From contig NC_057316.1 in the NCBI RefSeq assembly GCF_000687475.1, positions 4,216,001 through 4,280,000 of the forward strand: DNA of 64,000 nucleotides, read 5' to 3'. Within the stretch, counting starts at the first letter, position 1; every line of letters begins with the position of its first letter. The stretch comes from Ustilaginoidea virens. Its lineage: Eukaryota > Ascomycota > Sordariomycetes > Hypocreales > Clavicipitaceae. The translations under genes and the position numbers were made by a program. Shown piece after piece: positions 14,001-25,588 of the stretch. The notes under the pieces were generated by a model. That model did no database searches. It saw only the letters and a program-made list of their open reading frames with translations, and had not been told where the DNA came from.

Positions 14001-16551
14001 GACAGCAGTGTCAGCGATCTGTGGAAGAACAACCCTGGTCAGGACATCAAAAGCTCCCTCGACCAATTGATTAAAAACTCGGCATCAAACCAAACCCAGC
14101 ACGCCAGCATCATGAACAGCTGGCAGTGCATTCAGAATAGCTGGTACAAGGGGATGACGGACTTCCGACAGACTCCCAGATGCACGGCAAACAATTGGAT
14201 TCTGCTGGCCTTTACCATCATCATTTGTGGTGTCGTTGTGATCAAGTTCGTTTCGGCACTTCGCTTCACCTCCAAGCGTCGTCCTTCGCCTCAGGACAAG
14301 TTTGTCATCTGCCAGGTTCCCGCCTACACCGAGGGCGAAGATTCACTGCGGAAGGCATTGGATTCTCTCACGGCACTCCAGTACGACAACAAGAGGAAGC
14401 TGATTTGCGTCATATGCGATGGAGTAATTGTTGGTCAAGGTAACGATCGCCCAACTCCAAAGATAGTTCTAGATATCCTCGGCGTAGATCCCAAGGTGGA
14501 TCCTCCTGCACTGCCCTTCAAATCTGTTGGACCGGGCAATGAGCAGCTCAATTATGGGAAAGTTTACTCTGGCTTATACGAGTACGAGGGCAACGTCGTT
14601 CCGTACCTCGTCGTTGTCAAGGTCGGCAAAGAATCGGAGCAGAGCAAGGCTAAGCCCGGCAATCGTGGAAAACGTGATTCTCAAATTCTTCTCATGAGCT
14701 TCCTCAACAGGGTTCATCATCGGGCCCCCATGAACCCTCTTGAACTGGAAATGTTTCATCAAATCAACAACATCATCGGCGTTGACCCTGAGCTGTACGA
14801 ATACCTTCTCATGGTTGATGCTGATACCTGCGTCAGCGAAGACTCTTTGAACCGCCTTGTTTCCGCCTGTGCCAACAACGCCAAGATTGCAGGCATTTGC
14901 GGCGAAACCAGCCTGGAAAACGATGAAAAGTCGTGGGCAACCATGATTCAAGTTTACGAGTACTTTATTTCCCATCATCTAGCCAAAGCTTTCGAATCTC
15001 TTTTTGGCAGCGTCACATGCTTGCCGGGATGGTATGGTTTTTTTTTTTTTATATTTTTATTTTTCTGTGTCTTTCCTCCCCCCTTCCCCCTTCCCTTCTG
15101 CCTTTCTGTCGGCTTTGCACAATACTTTTGTGATGCACGCTAATCCTCCGGTCCTCAGTTTCTCCATGTATCGTCTGCGAACGGTCGACAAAGGCAAGCC
15201 TCTTATTATTTCGGACGCTGTCATCAGGGAGTATGCTGTCTGTGATGTGGACACTCTCCATCAAAAGAACTTGCTGTCGCTTGGCGAGGATCGTTACCTG
15301 ACAACGTTGATGACGAAGCATTTCCCGTACATGGCATACAAATTTATTCCGGATGCTCAGTGCAAAACGGCTGCACCAGAGTCGTGGAGTGTCTTGCTGT
15401 CCCAGCGTCGGCGATGGATCAACTCGACTATTCACAATCTCGTGGAGCTTATGCGCCTAAAGGAGATGTGTGGCTTTTGCTGCTTTAGCATGCGTTTTAT
15501 CGTCTTTATTGATCTCTGCGGTACCCTCATCCTGCCCGCCACGTGTGTTTACCTAGGCTACCTGATTTACCTGGTTGCCTCACGTAGCGGCCAGTTCCCC
15601 ATAATCTCCATCGCCATGATAGCAGCCGTGTACGGTCTTCAAGCCTTGATCTTCATCCTGAAGAGGCAGTGGCAACACATCGGGTGGATGATTATTTACA
15701 TTCTCGCCTTCCCCATCTATTCCTTCATCTTGCCAATCTACTCGTTTTGGAATCAGGATAACTTCTCGTGGGGCAACACGCGTATCGTCATTGGAGAGAA
15801 GGGAACTAAGCAAGTCGTCGCCGTCGAAGAAGAAGGGTATGATCCACGATCCGTCCCTCTGCAGAGATGGGATGATTACGCCTTGGCCAACAACCTCCCT
15901 GGCCGTCGTGGAGGGTATCAAGAAAAGCAGGATTACGGTTACACTGATCAGTACGAAATGGATGAAATCAAGTCTGTTTATTCCGCCGCCCCTCAGGGTT
16001 CCGTATTCACCGGCTTGGGGGGGCGCAGTGCGTATATGCCGCCGCAGTCACCTGCTGCTTTTGGAAACATGACCAGAGCGCCAACAGCTCAAGGGCACTA
16101 CTTTGACACTCCCGCGTCCCTTCGCAGACAATCCATGATGTCTCTGGGCACGCAGGTGCAAGACATCCAGAGAGGGGCCTCGCCTTACCGTGACGTGCCC
16201 GCGAATCGCGGCAGTCTGATGAATTTGCGCAGCCAGGCGAACTTGACGCCTGGACTGGGCTTGGCCGGCAACAGAGCGTCGTCAGCCATGGGCTACAGCG
16301 GCGGCCACCGTCCCACGGGCCTCGAGACAATGCCGTCGACAATGTCATTCGACTTCCAGCGTGGACACATTGGCACGGACGATACGGCCATTGTCGAGGC
16401 CATTCAGTCGGTCCTTGGTGAAGTGGACTTGGACACGGTGACCAAGAAACAAGTCCGCGCCCTGGTCGAACAGCGTCTGCAAACCGAGCTGACGGGCGAG
16501 CGACGCACGTTTATGGATCGACAAATTGATCGTGAGCTCGAAAACATGTGA
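11005..16551 (+). CDS. csmB: Class VII chitin synthase with reduced myosin motor-like domain
   Basis: Partner of csmA in hyphal chitin synthesis. Exons 11005-11285, 11357-15031 and 15159-16551 (introns 71 and 127 nt) give 1782 residues. The N-terminal motor-like domain is shortened and shows no P-loop, as is typical of this class, so ATP-driven motor function is unlikely. Then come hydrophobic segments, a cytochrome b5-like region (about 808-835 onward), and the GT2 domain: [11 protein letters not shown] (about 1077), [12 protein letters not shown] (about 1246), [10 protein letters not shown] (about 1315, spliced across intron 2), EDRYLTT (about 1361) and QRRRW (about 1400). A DEK_C domain closes the protein (about 1726-1782). 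Intron 2 has an 11-T run straight after the donor; reading through it gives a frame that ends before the catalytic EDRY/QRRRW motifs. The ATG opens [12 protein letters not shown]. Confidence 0.96.
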
Positions 16552-17543
16552 GCAGGAGGTGTCGAAACACACACACACACAACCCGTTGGGGAATACTGT
16601 TGGAAATTTGTGCATGATTTGGGCAGGCATAGAGTTGGTGTCGGTTTTTGCTTTGCGCAGGTGACCTTTTGTGTACATGGTTGATTATAATCTGACTTTT
16701 TTTTTTTTCCTTTTTTTTTATATTTCAAACGACTTCATCTTGTTTTTTTTTTTCTCTTACTTCCCAACCGCCTTCGCAGTAAGCGAACGGTTCGGCGAAA
16801 ATAGGATCGATCCAGACTCGAAGCTTAGCCCAACCAAGTCTGGTTCTGCGATTGCACTCGATTGCACTGTCTGGCGTTTGTTTACAGATGGACATGGTTA
16901 CATTGGTATCGAGAGATCAAGACGTCGATTGCCATTATTAGTACTGTTATTGTTATTATTGCATCTTTTCCGTTCATGGGAAGATCAAACTGGCATCGTT
17001 ACTGGGCCTCTTTCAATCTTGCAATGACTACTCCGTACTCGTCAAAAACATTTTCGTCCGCGAAGTGGAATGGGACGATTCGGATGAGACAGCATTTGGC
17101 ACGGTAGCACTGCGCATGTCCCCTCGGATACTTAATATGCTGTTTGGTCGCTGGAGAAGCAGTCGCTGGAGAAGCATTTTGCGCTCGTGGGACCGACCCA
17201 CTGCTATTTGGAAGAATAAAGTGTTTCAAGTTTCCATCTTCTGTTACTATCATGGTTATCACTGCGTGCGTCGTCGGTCTGCATCCTGGTCGGAAAGCAG
17301 CATCAACGTTGGGAAGCGATAGTCACAACATGTGTTGACGTGCATTTGTTTCTGGGTATCCTCCAAGAGACCGGGATCGGATTGCAAAAGCCATCCTTTC
17401 CGGATTCGTATCTCGGTGCTGCTATCCGTCTGTACCAGGGGGGGGCTAGCATTCTTCACTCGACATGGGGGGTGGGAGGGAGGAGGGGGGCAATTCCTTT
17501 GACGTTTTGTTCTATTTAATTACGCTGCTTTTTGGCAAGGGGC
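16552..17543. other. Convergent intergenic region csmB / mitochondrial kinase
   Basis: No gene is recognised. The region has a (CA)n stretch near 16569-16580 and T-rich blocks at 16700-16755, and should carry the facing 3' untranslated regions of csmB and the kinase gene. The short frames here are unrelated to known families. Confidence 0.55.
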
Positions 17544-18816
17544 TTAGTCGATGTTGCCGACCCCCTTGAGGCGCAGATAGACGTCGGTGCCCCAGCCATA
17601 TAAGCTCTGCACCGCTATGCCACCGCCAAAGTACTCTGCGTAGGCTCGGCCCAGGGGCAGGCCGTAGCCGAGGCCGGCTATGGAACTGCCCCCGGTGCTG
17701 GCGGCAGCTATGGCGCCGAGACCGTCAACGCCGCCGCCGCCACCGCCTGCGGCTCCCGAGCCGGGAAACTCGTCGTCGTCGGAAAAGGTGGTGAAGGAGT
17801 AGGACCAGATGTTGGGGAGGACGTCGGGGGCGATGCCGCCGCCGCGATCGCGGATCCGGATGGTAACGCCGGGGGCGTTGTCGTCGAGCGGCCTGATGGC
17901 GTCGCTGCGGAACCGGCCGCGGTCCTCGGACGGCTGCTGGATCAGGGGGGCGCCGCCCGGCTGCTCCTTGAGGGGGGGCTCGGGGGCGACGGTGACGACG
18001 ACGGGCTCGCGGGACCTGCTCTCGACGGTGGCGCGGAAGGCGTTCTTGAGCAGCTCCGTGACAATGTACTCGAGGTGGGTGGGCACAAAGGCAAACGTGG
18101 TGGTGTCGGGCTCGCCGTCGACGCGGAGCAGCGGGCGCGAGCCGTAGCGCAGCTCGCAAATGTCGGCGACGAAGCCGGCGCAGGCCTCGACCGTCAGCGC
18201 GGGCCTGAGGGCCGTGTCGATGACGCCAATGTAGGACGGGTGCTCGGGGCACGGGGTCGGGCTGTCGCCGGGGGCGAAGTGCGGCTGGCTGCTGAAGTGG
18301 AGGGCAATGTGCTGCTCGCCGACCAGCCGGGTGCCGATGCGGGCGCGCAGGTGCTCGTCGAGGAAGCGCGTCACCTGGGCGGGCGAGATGTACCTGCGGC
18401 ACTCGAGGAAGCCCCTGGCCAGGATGGGGATGGTGTCGGTGTGCGTGGCGACCAGCTCGGCCAGCACGTTGGTGAAGGCAATCTCGTCCTGGGGCGTGGC
18501 AATGGCGCGGCCCTGGCTGGCGGCGTGCCAGTACGGCAGGAGGATGGACAGCGAGTGGAGGTAGTTGTTGTAGATGCGGGCGATGTTGGGGTTGGACACG
18601 ACAATGTACGGCAGGTTGCGGAGGGCCTGGATCCGCCGGGCCAGCCGGATCGGGAGAAGGGACAAGGTGAAGTTGGCCGAGGAGAGGAGCGATTTCTCGG
18701 ACAGGGGGGGGCGGCCGTGTCTGTTTGGGGGGGGGTTTAAGGCCAAGACGGAGGAGGGGATTAGCCCGGGCTTGCGGGACTGCGTCGATTTTTGTTTTCT
18801 CTCTCTCTCTTTCATG

Positions 18817-18847
<31 letters not shown>

Positions 18848-19128
18848 GCTTGCTCTTTTTTACCGGACAGTCTCGGGCAGGGGAAGAACATAGGGGGGGA
18901 AAGCCGTAACTACCTGACCAGATCAGCTAGGCTGAGAGGATGCTGGTGCTGTTGCGCGAGCGCAGCAATCTCGGCATCCGACACTTGATGCGCCACGGAG
19001 CGGCGAGACCCGGGTGCATGGAGGAGGAGGGCGTGGGCGCGGCGCGGCGCGGGCGGTCGGGCGACAGGAAGAGATGGGCGGGGACGGAAGCGGCAGAGCC
19101 TCAGCGGAGCGGCTGTCGAGGCCTGCAT
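17544..19128 (-). CDS. Mitochondrial PDK/BCKDK-family protein kinase
   Basis: Kinase of the pyruvate / branched-chain 2-oxoacid dehydrogenase kinase family, which phosphorylates and inactivates the E1 subunit in the mitochondrial matrix. Exons 19128-18914 and 18720-17544 (190-nt intron carrying (CT)n and (AT)n) give 463 residues. The first about 45 residues are Arg/Ala/Pro-rich with few acids, as in a mitochondrial presequence. The HATPase fold shows the N box ELLKNAFRAT (about 295), the G1 box RDRGGGIAPD (about 358) and the G2 segment GLGYGLPLGRAYAEYFGG (about 425). A glycine-rich insertion lies between G1 and G2, in the ATP lid. The family resemblance favours the BCKDK-like fungal branch, but Pkp1/Pkp2-type PDK is not excluded. 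Its first exon is GC-rich, producing long antisense frames that are not genes. Confidence 0.9.
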
Positions 19129-20305
19129 GTCGACATGGCTACGCGGACTCGGGGCGGAAGCGTTGGGCGGCGGATGATGCGCATGCCGCGGCTTCGGAGG
19201 TAGCCAGCGGGTGGATACGTGGTTGCAGTCGAGATGGACGGGGGCCGCGAGCGGGGGGGGGGGGGGATCGCGTACGGGAGCAATGTTCGCGGGGCTGGGA
19301 GTTGATATCGGGGGTGCGGTGGGAAAGATGCGCGCGCAGGTTGATGGCGTTGATGGTGATGGTGGTGATGGTGTTGATGGTGTTGATGGTGGTTGGTTGT
19401 CGGCTGTTGGCAACTTTTGTTTGTCATCCGGCGATGGCGCCTTGGTAGGAGGTAGTAGCTGGTACCTGAGGTACCCAAGGTTCCCAATGTGGCTGCAACG
19501 CGCTGTGGAGGCCGTGGCCAACCGAGCGGCGGGCGACTTCGCTCGGCAGCCACACCACTGCGCAAGCAAGCACGAACGGAGCTATGGGGGCATCGGGACC
19601 AATCAGGACAAGTGCGGCGCGAGGGGCTGCGCAGGTGGGCGGGGCCGCTTCATCCGGCGGTGGCAGCCGGTGGCAGCTGGCGACCGGGCCACCGGCCACC
19701 CGGCGACTAGTCACCAGTGGCTTTCTACCTTAGGTACCTATGTAGGTACGTAGCTGCCATGTACGGAGTAGCCGAGTACATGGGCTGCCTACCTCGTAAG
19801 GAATGTGGACGCTCTGGATTCCGTGCAGAGTACAGCCGGGTATCGAGGATCGAGTATCGACTACAGCATCTCTGTCCTGTCCCCGACTGGAAGGGAAGGC
19901 AACATGAATGAACCGCTCCATGGGTCCGTCGTCGAGCCGCAGCCCACAAGCTCACTCATCCATCATCCATCATCCATCATCCATCATCCATCATCCACCA
20001 TCCATCATCATGCGTGGATCCGGCGGCGCGGCAGCCGGCACAGCAGATCCAAACGGGCAGCTACAGCCTACGACGTGTCGGGCAGAGAGAACCAAGTGCG
20101 CACAAAGCTGCAGAGACAACAAGGACGTTGCAACATTGAAAGCTTATACGAATCGAGGCGCCACCAGATTCGTCAAAGGACTGTGGTGTAATAATTCCAA
20201 CTGCCCCATGTCCCCATGCCCACACACTGGCGTGTACCATCTCGCCAACCTGTGGCAGCCATTTCCTCCCCCCCAAGAGTTCCGTCTGCTAGCATGCTCT
20301 CCAGC
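19129..20305. other. Non-coding stretch between kinase gene and I9 inhibitor gene
   Basis: No gene is recognised. It holds a 14-G run at 19253-19266, GATGGT/GTT repeats at 19336-19395, AGGTACCT-type motifs at 19461-19480 and 19725-19795 (including TGTACGGAGTA), and an ATCC/ATCATCC repeat at 19955-20010. The left part is the presumed promoter of the kinase gene; the right part abuts the 3' end of the inhibitor gene. Confidence 0.55.
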
Positions 20306-20887
20306 TCAGCAAGTGGTGACTTGGCCGTCTACCTCGACCGACTTGACGTCTTGGTTCGCCTCCAGGGTAGTAATGGCGTCCTTGTCAAAGGTTACGCTGT
20401 GAATGAATTTGCAAAAGCGTGCTTTTGGTCAGTCGGTCTTTTTCGGCGTCCCAGCAGCACGTTGGGTCATTGCCGGGTGCGAGCGTAGGGAAGCACATAC
20501 GAAAACCCCTTGAAGAGGGTGTACTCATGACCGATAACGCCACCTTGCTCGACGGCTTGTTGCTTGGCGCTGGAGATGACACACTCAAGTCAGCTCCTGA
20601 CGGGCTCATCCGGGCTCATCCGGGCTCATCCGGGCTCATCCGGGCTCATCCGGGCTCATCCGGTTACGCATGGGCTTTTCGGCGGGTAAACAAAGCGCAT
20701 CGTCAAAGAGTCCACATACGCCTTGACCTGCTCGTCGGTGGCATCATCTTTCAAAGACACCTATCATCAGAGACGGGCACTCTGTTAGCAAGCAACGAGC
20801 GGAGCACATCTGTGTGCGTTGGGGGAAGGGGGGGGGGGGGGGGGGGAAGGATGGTGACGAAGCTGTACGTACAATGTAGGAAGGCAT
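20306..20887 (-). CDS. Small I9-type protease (propeptide) inhibitor
   Basis: Intracellular protease inhibitor of the I9 (subtilisin propeptide-like) family, resembling Pleurotus POIA1 and yeast Pbi2. Four exons read on the minus strand: 20887-20873, 20760-20720, 20569-20501 and 20396-20306, joined length 216 nt, 71 residues. The product opens MPSYIVSLKDDATDEQVKAA, continues with GGVIGHEYTLFKGFSVTF and ends VKSVEVDGQVTTC, the order seen across this family. No signal peptide is visible. All introns are GT-AG (112, 150 and 104 nt). Intron 1 carries a 19-G run, intron 2 carries six exact 10-bp repeats, and a 12-bp repeat lies 46 bp upstream of the start codon. Too finely split to appear as an open frame. 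The target protease is not shown by the sequence. Confidence 0.9.
20601..20660. repeat. 10-bp minisatellite, six perfect copies
   Basis: CGGGCTCATC is repeated six times without mismatch, entirely inside intron 2 of the I9 inhibitor gene (20570-20719). Confidence 0.98.
20828..20846. repeat. 19-G homopolymer in inhibitor intron 1
   Basis: An uninterrupted run of G on the plus strand, C on the coding strand, inside the first intron of the I9 gene, just after the five-codon first exon. Confidence 0.97.
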
Positions 20888-20932
20888 TTTGGCAGGGCTG
20901 GATGTCGAGAATCTGTCGACAATAGGATGATT

Positions 20933-20992
20933 CTGTAGATTGCTCTGTAGAATGCTCTGTAGATTGCTCTGTAGATTTCTCTGTAGATTGCT
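20933..20992. repeat. 12-bp tandem repeat, five copies, upstream of inhibitor ATG
   Basis: CTGTAGATTGCT is repeated five times with single-base variants in copies 2 and 4. It lies 46 bp upstream of the I9 inhibitor start codon, in its presumed leader or proximal promoter. Confidence 0.95.
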
Positions 20993-21528
20993 ACGTAGGT
21001 TGTTGATGCGAGGTGGAAAATAGCGCAGCACGGAAACGGGCGGCCGGCGAGCCATGACGATGACGAATGCGTCGACTGGCTGACTGCATGCTGCTACCTG
21101 GGAGGGAGCACGTGTACCGGGGTGGCAGAGCGGGGGATGCGAGCAAGCAAGTCGCACCGATTAGGTCATACTTGATTGAGGCTAGCGCTCCTTGTGCTCT
21201 TGCGCTGGGGCGGGAATGACGCAACGTACATAACACCTCGTGCAGCGGGGCTACGGAGAATACCGGAAACGGGGCTTCGTGCGGGTTGCGGGCGGCCAAT
21301 AAGGATGGAATGATGGCCGGGGGGGGGGGACTAGAGGCTCGAGGCCGTGGTTCGCATGCAAGTCTTACGTCAGTCAAGCTTATCCTGGCGCACTGTGTTG
21401 CGTACCTAGGTACGGAGTACGGAGTACCTAAGCTTGAGCTTGGCAAATGAATTACCAAGCAAAATGAACGGGCTTGTTTTAAAATGTCCGACATCATAAA
21501 GGGTACGGCCATTAAAGGTGCGGGGGTG

Positions 21529-21583
21529 CCTTAGGTGCCTAGAGGTAGGTACCTAGGTACCTAGGTAGGTACCTTACCTAGCC
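21529..21583. repeat. Dense AGGTACCT / CCTAGG palindrome array
   Basis: Overlapping copies of AGGTACCTAGGTACCT-type sequence, the densest example in the window of a motif that recurs in many intergenic regions. Confidence 0.85.
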
Positions 21584-23470
21584 TTCACCCGTCAAAGGAA
21601 CGCCCCCTCTACAAAAATTAATCTTCGCCTATAAGAGCTTAGCTCCCATGTTGCCCTCGGAGCTTGGAGAGCGGATCCGCAACCCGCACAGACTCGATTG
21701 TTGCGCACTCCAACCCCGTCAGACAGACAGCCGAACATGCATCGGCTTCTTCTTCGCGTGAAGGGACTAGGTGCGTTGGGCAGAGGGGGTTTCACGTTTC
21801 AACATGTCACCAGACGTCACGTCACACACAAAGACACCAGGCGACGTCGTATAAAAGGGGGTGCTTGGCCGGCTGGCGACTGGCGACTGGCGACTGGCGA
21901 CCTGCTTAGCCCTAGCACCAAACCTCTGTCTCTGGTTCTGGTTCTGGTTCTGAGGACTTGGATGGCTTTTCTCAGTGCTGAATATGAAATGGCCCAGCCC
22001 CAGCCAGGTAGCTGGTACGGCGGTACAGGGTCCTGGCCCCACATCCTATGTTCCTCGCGCTCAGGCGCTGTCGGCGCTGTCGGCGCTGTCAGGCGGGGCC
22101 CGTCTGACACTGTGGAGACGACGTCTCCTCCGGCAGGCACGAACGAACAAGGGCCAGGACCAGGGCCAGGGCTGGAGGAGTCTTGGAGCAAGGCCAAGAA
22201 CCTGTCATCGTCGTCGGCGCAGATAGAGTTGATTGCAGCTGGGTTCGTCCGACGACCATTTCGGTGACCTCTACTTGCCTTTGGGTCGGTTAGGTTAAGT
22301 TCGGTTGGGTTCTTTTGGGGAAAACTCCGCACTCCGCCGAGCCAGCTGCTAAACCGAATACGACTTGGTACCTGTGGGTGGGTGGGTACCTACCTGTAGG
22401 TTAGGTTAGGAGGTAGGTAGGTAGGTAGGTACTTCTCGTTGGGTGAGGCGGGTAGGCGGGCGGTCATGTCGAAAACTTTGCCCATCAACCGAGTGGCTCA
22501 TTATGTGGCAAACGGGCCGGCCGACAGCGCAAGAATCGAACGGCCTTTGCGTGACGAAAAAAGCCACTCCACTGGACTGTCCCGTTGGCATTGACAGCAG
22601 GGCATCGGGCAGGGCGCGCCCGGCTGACTGCTTGTTGGTTGCTTGTTGGTTGCTTGTTGTGGTTTCGAGGCACGTTGACGCGCTTACTCGGTGCGCACTG
22701 CGCTTGGTCAAGGGCTGCTGCATGTCTGATTCCCCCTTACCTCCGGTCGCCGCACCTTCCTGGGTACACATATGTACCTACCAAGGGAGGGACACGGTGG
22801 GTGGCAGGCGTCTGTCTGGTGGTTGGTTATATGTACGTACATGTAGCAATCCCTCCCTCCCTCCTTCCGCCAGGTCCAAGGTGCAGGCAGGCGTGCCCCG
22901 TCCGCAAACACGTCAATTCCTTTTCGCTTGCCATCCATCTATCCATGATCCATTCCATCCACTCCATCCCATCCTGCCGTCCATCATCCATCGTCCATCC
23001 ATCTCGTGCTTTGCGTTGCGGAAAGCCGCCTTGTCTCTCGTCGCGGTTTTAGCGGATTTTGTCGGACATTATTGTGACAACCAACCAGACGACAAGACCC
23101 TTTCCCAAAGAGGGAGGGCAAATAAGACAAGGTAAAAGAAGAAGAAGAAAAAAAAAAATAAAAAAAAAATAAAAAAAAAACCAGGGAAACAGATAACAGA
23201 CAACGGAAAGGGGGCAGGAAAGAAGGAAGGAAGGAAGCAAGCAAGCAAGCAAGCAAGCAAGAAAGGAAGGAAGCAACGAGACCGCAGACAGCTGATCACG
23301 GACCCGCTTCCGCACCCGCACCCGCACCCGCCTTGCCGTGTAAATCAATCTCGTCGACAAAATTTCCTCGTCGGCTTCGCTGACCACCACCAACCTATTC
23401 CCCTGCCAGAAGGCCTCAGTTCTTCGTACGTACGCGACGCGACGCATCAACCCAATCGCAGTCGCCCAGC

Positions 23471-25588
23471 ATGGACGGCAACGCGACTCCTTCAGCTTTT
23501 ACTTCCATGCTGGTCAGCTCCACGGGCAAGCCCATCCACATTCCTTCGCATCTGGACATTGTCCGCGAAGCTGTCACGACCACTGGCTTCTGGACCATCC
23601 TGTTGACCCTCTTTGCTGCGTGTGTAGTTTATGACCAGAGTATGTGCTCGACTTGGCCACATCTTCTTTCTCAAACTGCACTGCACTGCACTGCACTTGT
23701 CGCCCATATATATATATCTATATGTACATATATACACACGTATATATATACATGAGGGCACGAGTCAAGCCGCACGCCGCTGGGAATTTCCCCTACTGAC
23801 AGGTTACCTCTGCCCAACAGTTAGCTATATCCTTAACAAAGGCTCCATCGTTGGCCCGACATGGAAGATGCCCTTCATTGGCCCCTTTCTGCAATCCATG
23901 CACCCGAAATTCGACGAGTATTATGCCAAGTGGGCGAGCGGTCCTCTCAGTTGCGTCTCGGTTTTCCACAAGTGCGTCATCATATCACCTGCTTCGGCGC
24001 ATCCGTCTCTGGGGGAACCAGTCGGCAGCCTTGCTTGGGGCTAACGCTTGGGGTTTGCACACTAGGTTCGTCGTCATTGCTTCGACCCGAGACATGGCAC
24101 GCAAAGTTTTCAACTCTCCAATGTACGTGAAGCCGTGCGTCGTCGACATCGCCCACAAGCTGCTGGGCCATGATAATTGGGTCTTCCTGGACGGCAAGGC
24201 GCACGTCGACTTCCGAAAGGGCCTCAATGGTCTCTTCACGCGCAAGGCTTTGGAATGCTATCTCCCTGGCCAGGAGGAGGTCTACAACAGGTATTTCGAC
24301 AAGTTTGTCAACATCACCGAGGAAAACGGCGGAAGGCCGGTGCCCTTCATGCCCGAGTTCCGCGAACTCATGTGCGCCGTCTCTTGCCGAACTTTTGTCG
24401 GACACTACATGTCGGACGCTGCTGTCAAGAAGATTGCCGACGACTACTACCTCATCACGGCCGCTCTGGAGCTCGTCAACTTTCCCATCATTGTTCCCTT
24501 TACCAAGACATGGCACGGCAAGAAGGCTGCCGACATGGTCCTGGGCGAATTCGCAAAGTGCGCTGCCAAAAGCAAGGTTCGCATGGCTGGCGGCGGCAAC
24601 GTCACCTGCATCATGGACGGCTGGGTTCTTCAAATGATGCAGTCTGAGCGATGGCGCGAGGCCGAGGCCAACGGCCAAGGCACCGAGGAAAGCATGGACA
24701 AGCCTTGTCCTCTCCTTCGAATGTTCTCCGACTACGAAATCGCGCAGACCATCTTCACCTTTCTCTTTGCCTCCCAGGATGCCACCAGCAGTGCCGCGAC
24801 GTGGCTCTTCCAGGTTACCGCACAACGTCCCGACGTTCTCCAACGTGTGCGCGAGGAGAACATGCAGGTCCGCAACGGCGACCCCAACGCGGAGCTCAAC
24901 ATGGACCAGCTCGAATCCCTCACTTACACGCGCGCCGTGGTCCGAGAGCTGCTCCGATACCGACCGCCCGTGCTGATGGTGCCTTATCTTGTCAAGAAGC
25001 CTTTTCCCATTACCGAATCGTACACGGCACCCAAGGGTGAGTTCCAAAGTGCCCATGATGATGCACACTCCCCAAAATGCTCTCCATCTCAGAGCGCGGC
25101 CTGCGAAATTTTTTTTTTCTTCTTTTGGGGCTAACAGACGACTGCAAGGATCAATGGTCATACCCACCACGTATATGGCTTTGCACGATCCCGAAGTATA
25201 CGACAACCCAGACTACTTTGATCCCGAGAGATACTACTCTGGAGATGCCGAGGTGAAGGGTGCCAAGAACTATCTTGTTTTCGGAACGGGCCCTCACTAC
25301 TGCCTTGGTCAAGTCTATGCTCAGCTCAACCTTGCCTTGTTTGTGGGCAAGGCGGCCTGTCAGCTGAAGTGGACTCACCACGCGACGCCCTTATCCGAGG
25401 AGATTAAGGTGTTTGCGACTATATTCCCAAAGGTATGGATAAGCACATCCTCTTTGCTGGTATTTGCACCGTTGTCGGAGAAGGTTGGAAGAGGGGGGGG
25501 GGGGGGGGGGGGACGGCGAGAAAACCAGAGCACTGATTTCAGCACATAGGATGACTGCCCTCTCACTTTTGAGAAGCGTGAGCGGTGA
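23471..25588 (+). CDS. ERG5: C-22 sterol desaturase, cytochrome P450 CYP61
   Basis: Endoplasmic reticulum P450 introducing the C-22 double bond late in ergosterol synthesis. Five exons: 23471-23639, 23821-23971, 24066-25036, 25149-25432 and 25550-25588; 537 residues. An N-terminal membrane anchor (about 38-55) precedes the [17 protein letters not shown] segment typical of CYP61. The I-helix has FASQDATSS (about 343), the K-helix ELLRYRP (about 400) holds ExxR, and the heme loop [11 protein letters not shown] supplies the thiolate Cys (about 481). The C-terminus [17 protein letters not shown] is characteristic, and its last 13 residues lie in a 39-nt exon. CYP51 is excluded by the heme-loop and C-terminal sequence. 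Intron 1 carries (TA)n; intron 4 contains a 20-G run. Upstream of, and co-directional with, the rhodanese gene. Confidence 0.95.
25493..25512. repeat. 20-G homopolymer in ERG5 intron 4
   Basis: An uninterrupted G run within the 117-nt last intron (25433-25549), on the coding strand, 37 nt before the acceptor. Confidence 0.97.

Larger units (their letters stand above)
20888..23470. promoter_or_regulatory. Divergent region between I9 inhibitor and ERG5
   Basis: No gene is recognised; the frames at 21698-22267 and 22443-23135 are Gly/Pro/Ser-rich and match nothing I know. Structure seen: the 12-bp repeat near the inhibitor start, TACGGAGTACGGAGTACC near 21411, a dense AGGTACCT palindrome array at 21529-21583, TGGCGAC x4 at 21874-21901, GGTTCTG-type repeats near 21931-21952, a 9-bp GCGCTGTCG repeat near 22064-22090, a further AGGTA cluster at 22366-22434, A-rich DNA at 23147-23180 and CCCGCA repeats near 23311. 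Confidence 0.55.

Noticed and set aside
17725..18891. Long Arg/Pro-rich frames on both strands over the kinase gene (also 18075-18740)
   Set aside because: They are by-products of the GC-rich kinase coding sequence, whose own frame carries the HATPase motifs.
21847..21853. TCGTATA match to the yeast sterol regulatory element
   Set aside because: A 7-bp match 1.6 kb from ERG5 is expected by chance, and filamentous fungi mainly use SrbA-type sites of different sequence.
21698..23135. Two plus-strand frames of about 190 and 230 residues upstream of ERG5
   Set aside because: They are low-complexity, built partly from tandem repeats, resemble no family and show no splice or start context to favour them.
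23980..25206. 408-residue frame antisense to ERG5
   Set aside because: It is exactly opposite the conserved P450 exons and has no recognisable domain.
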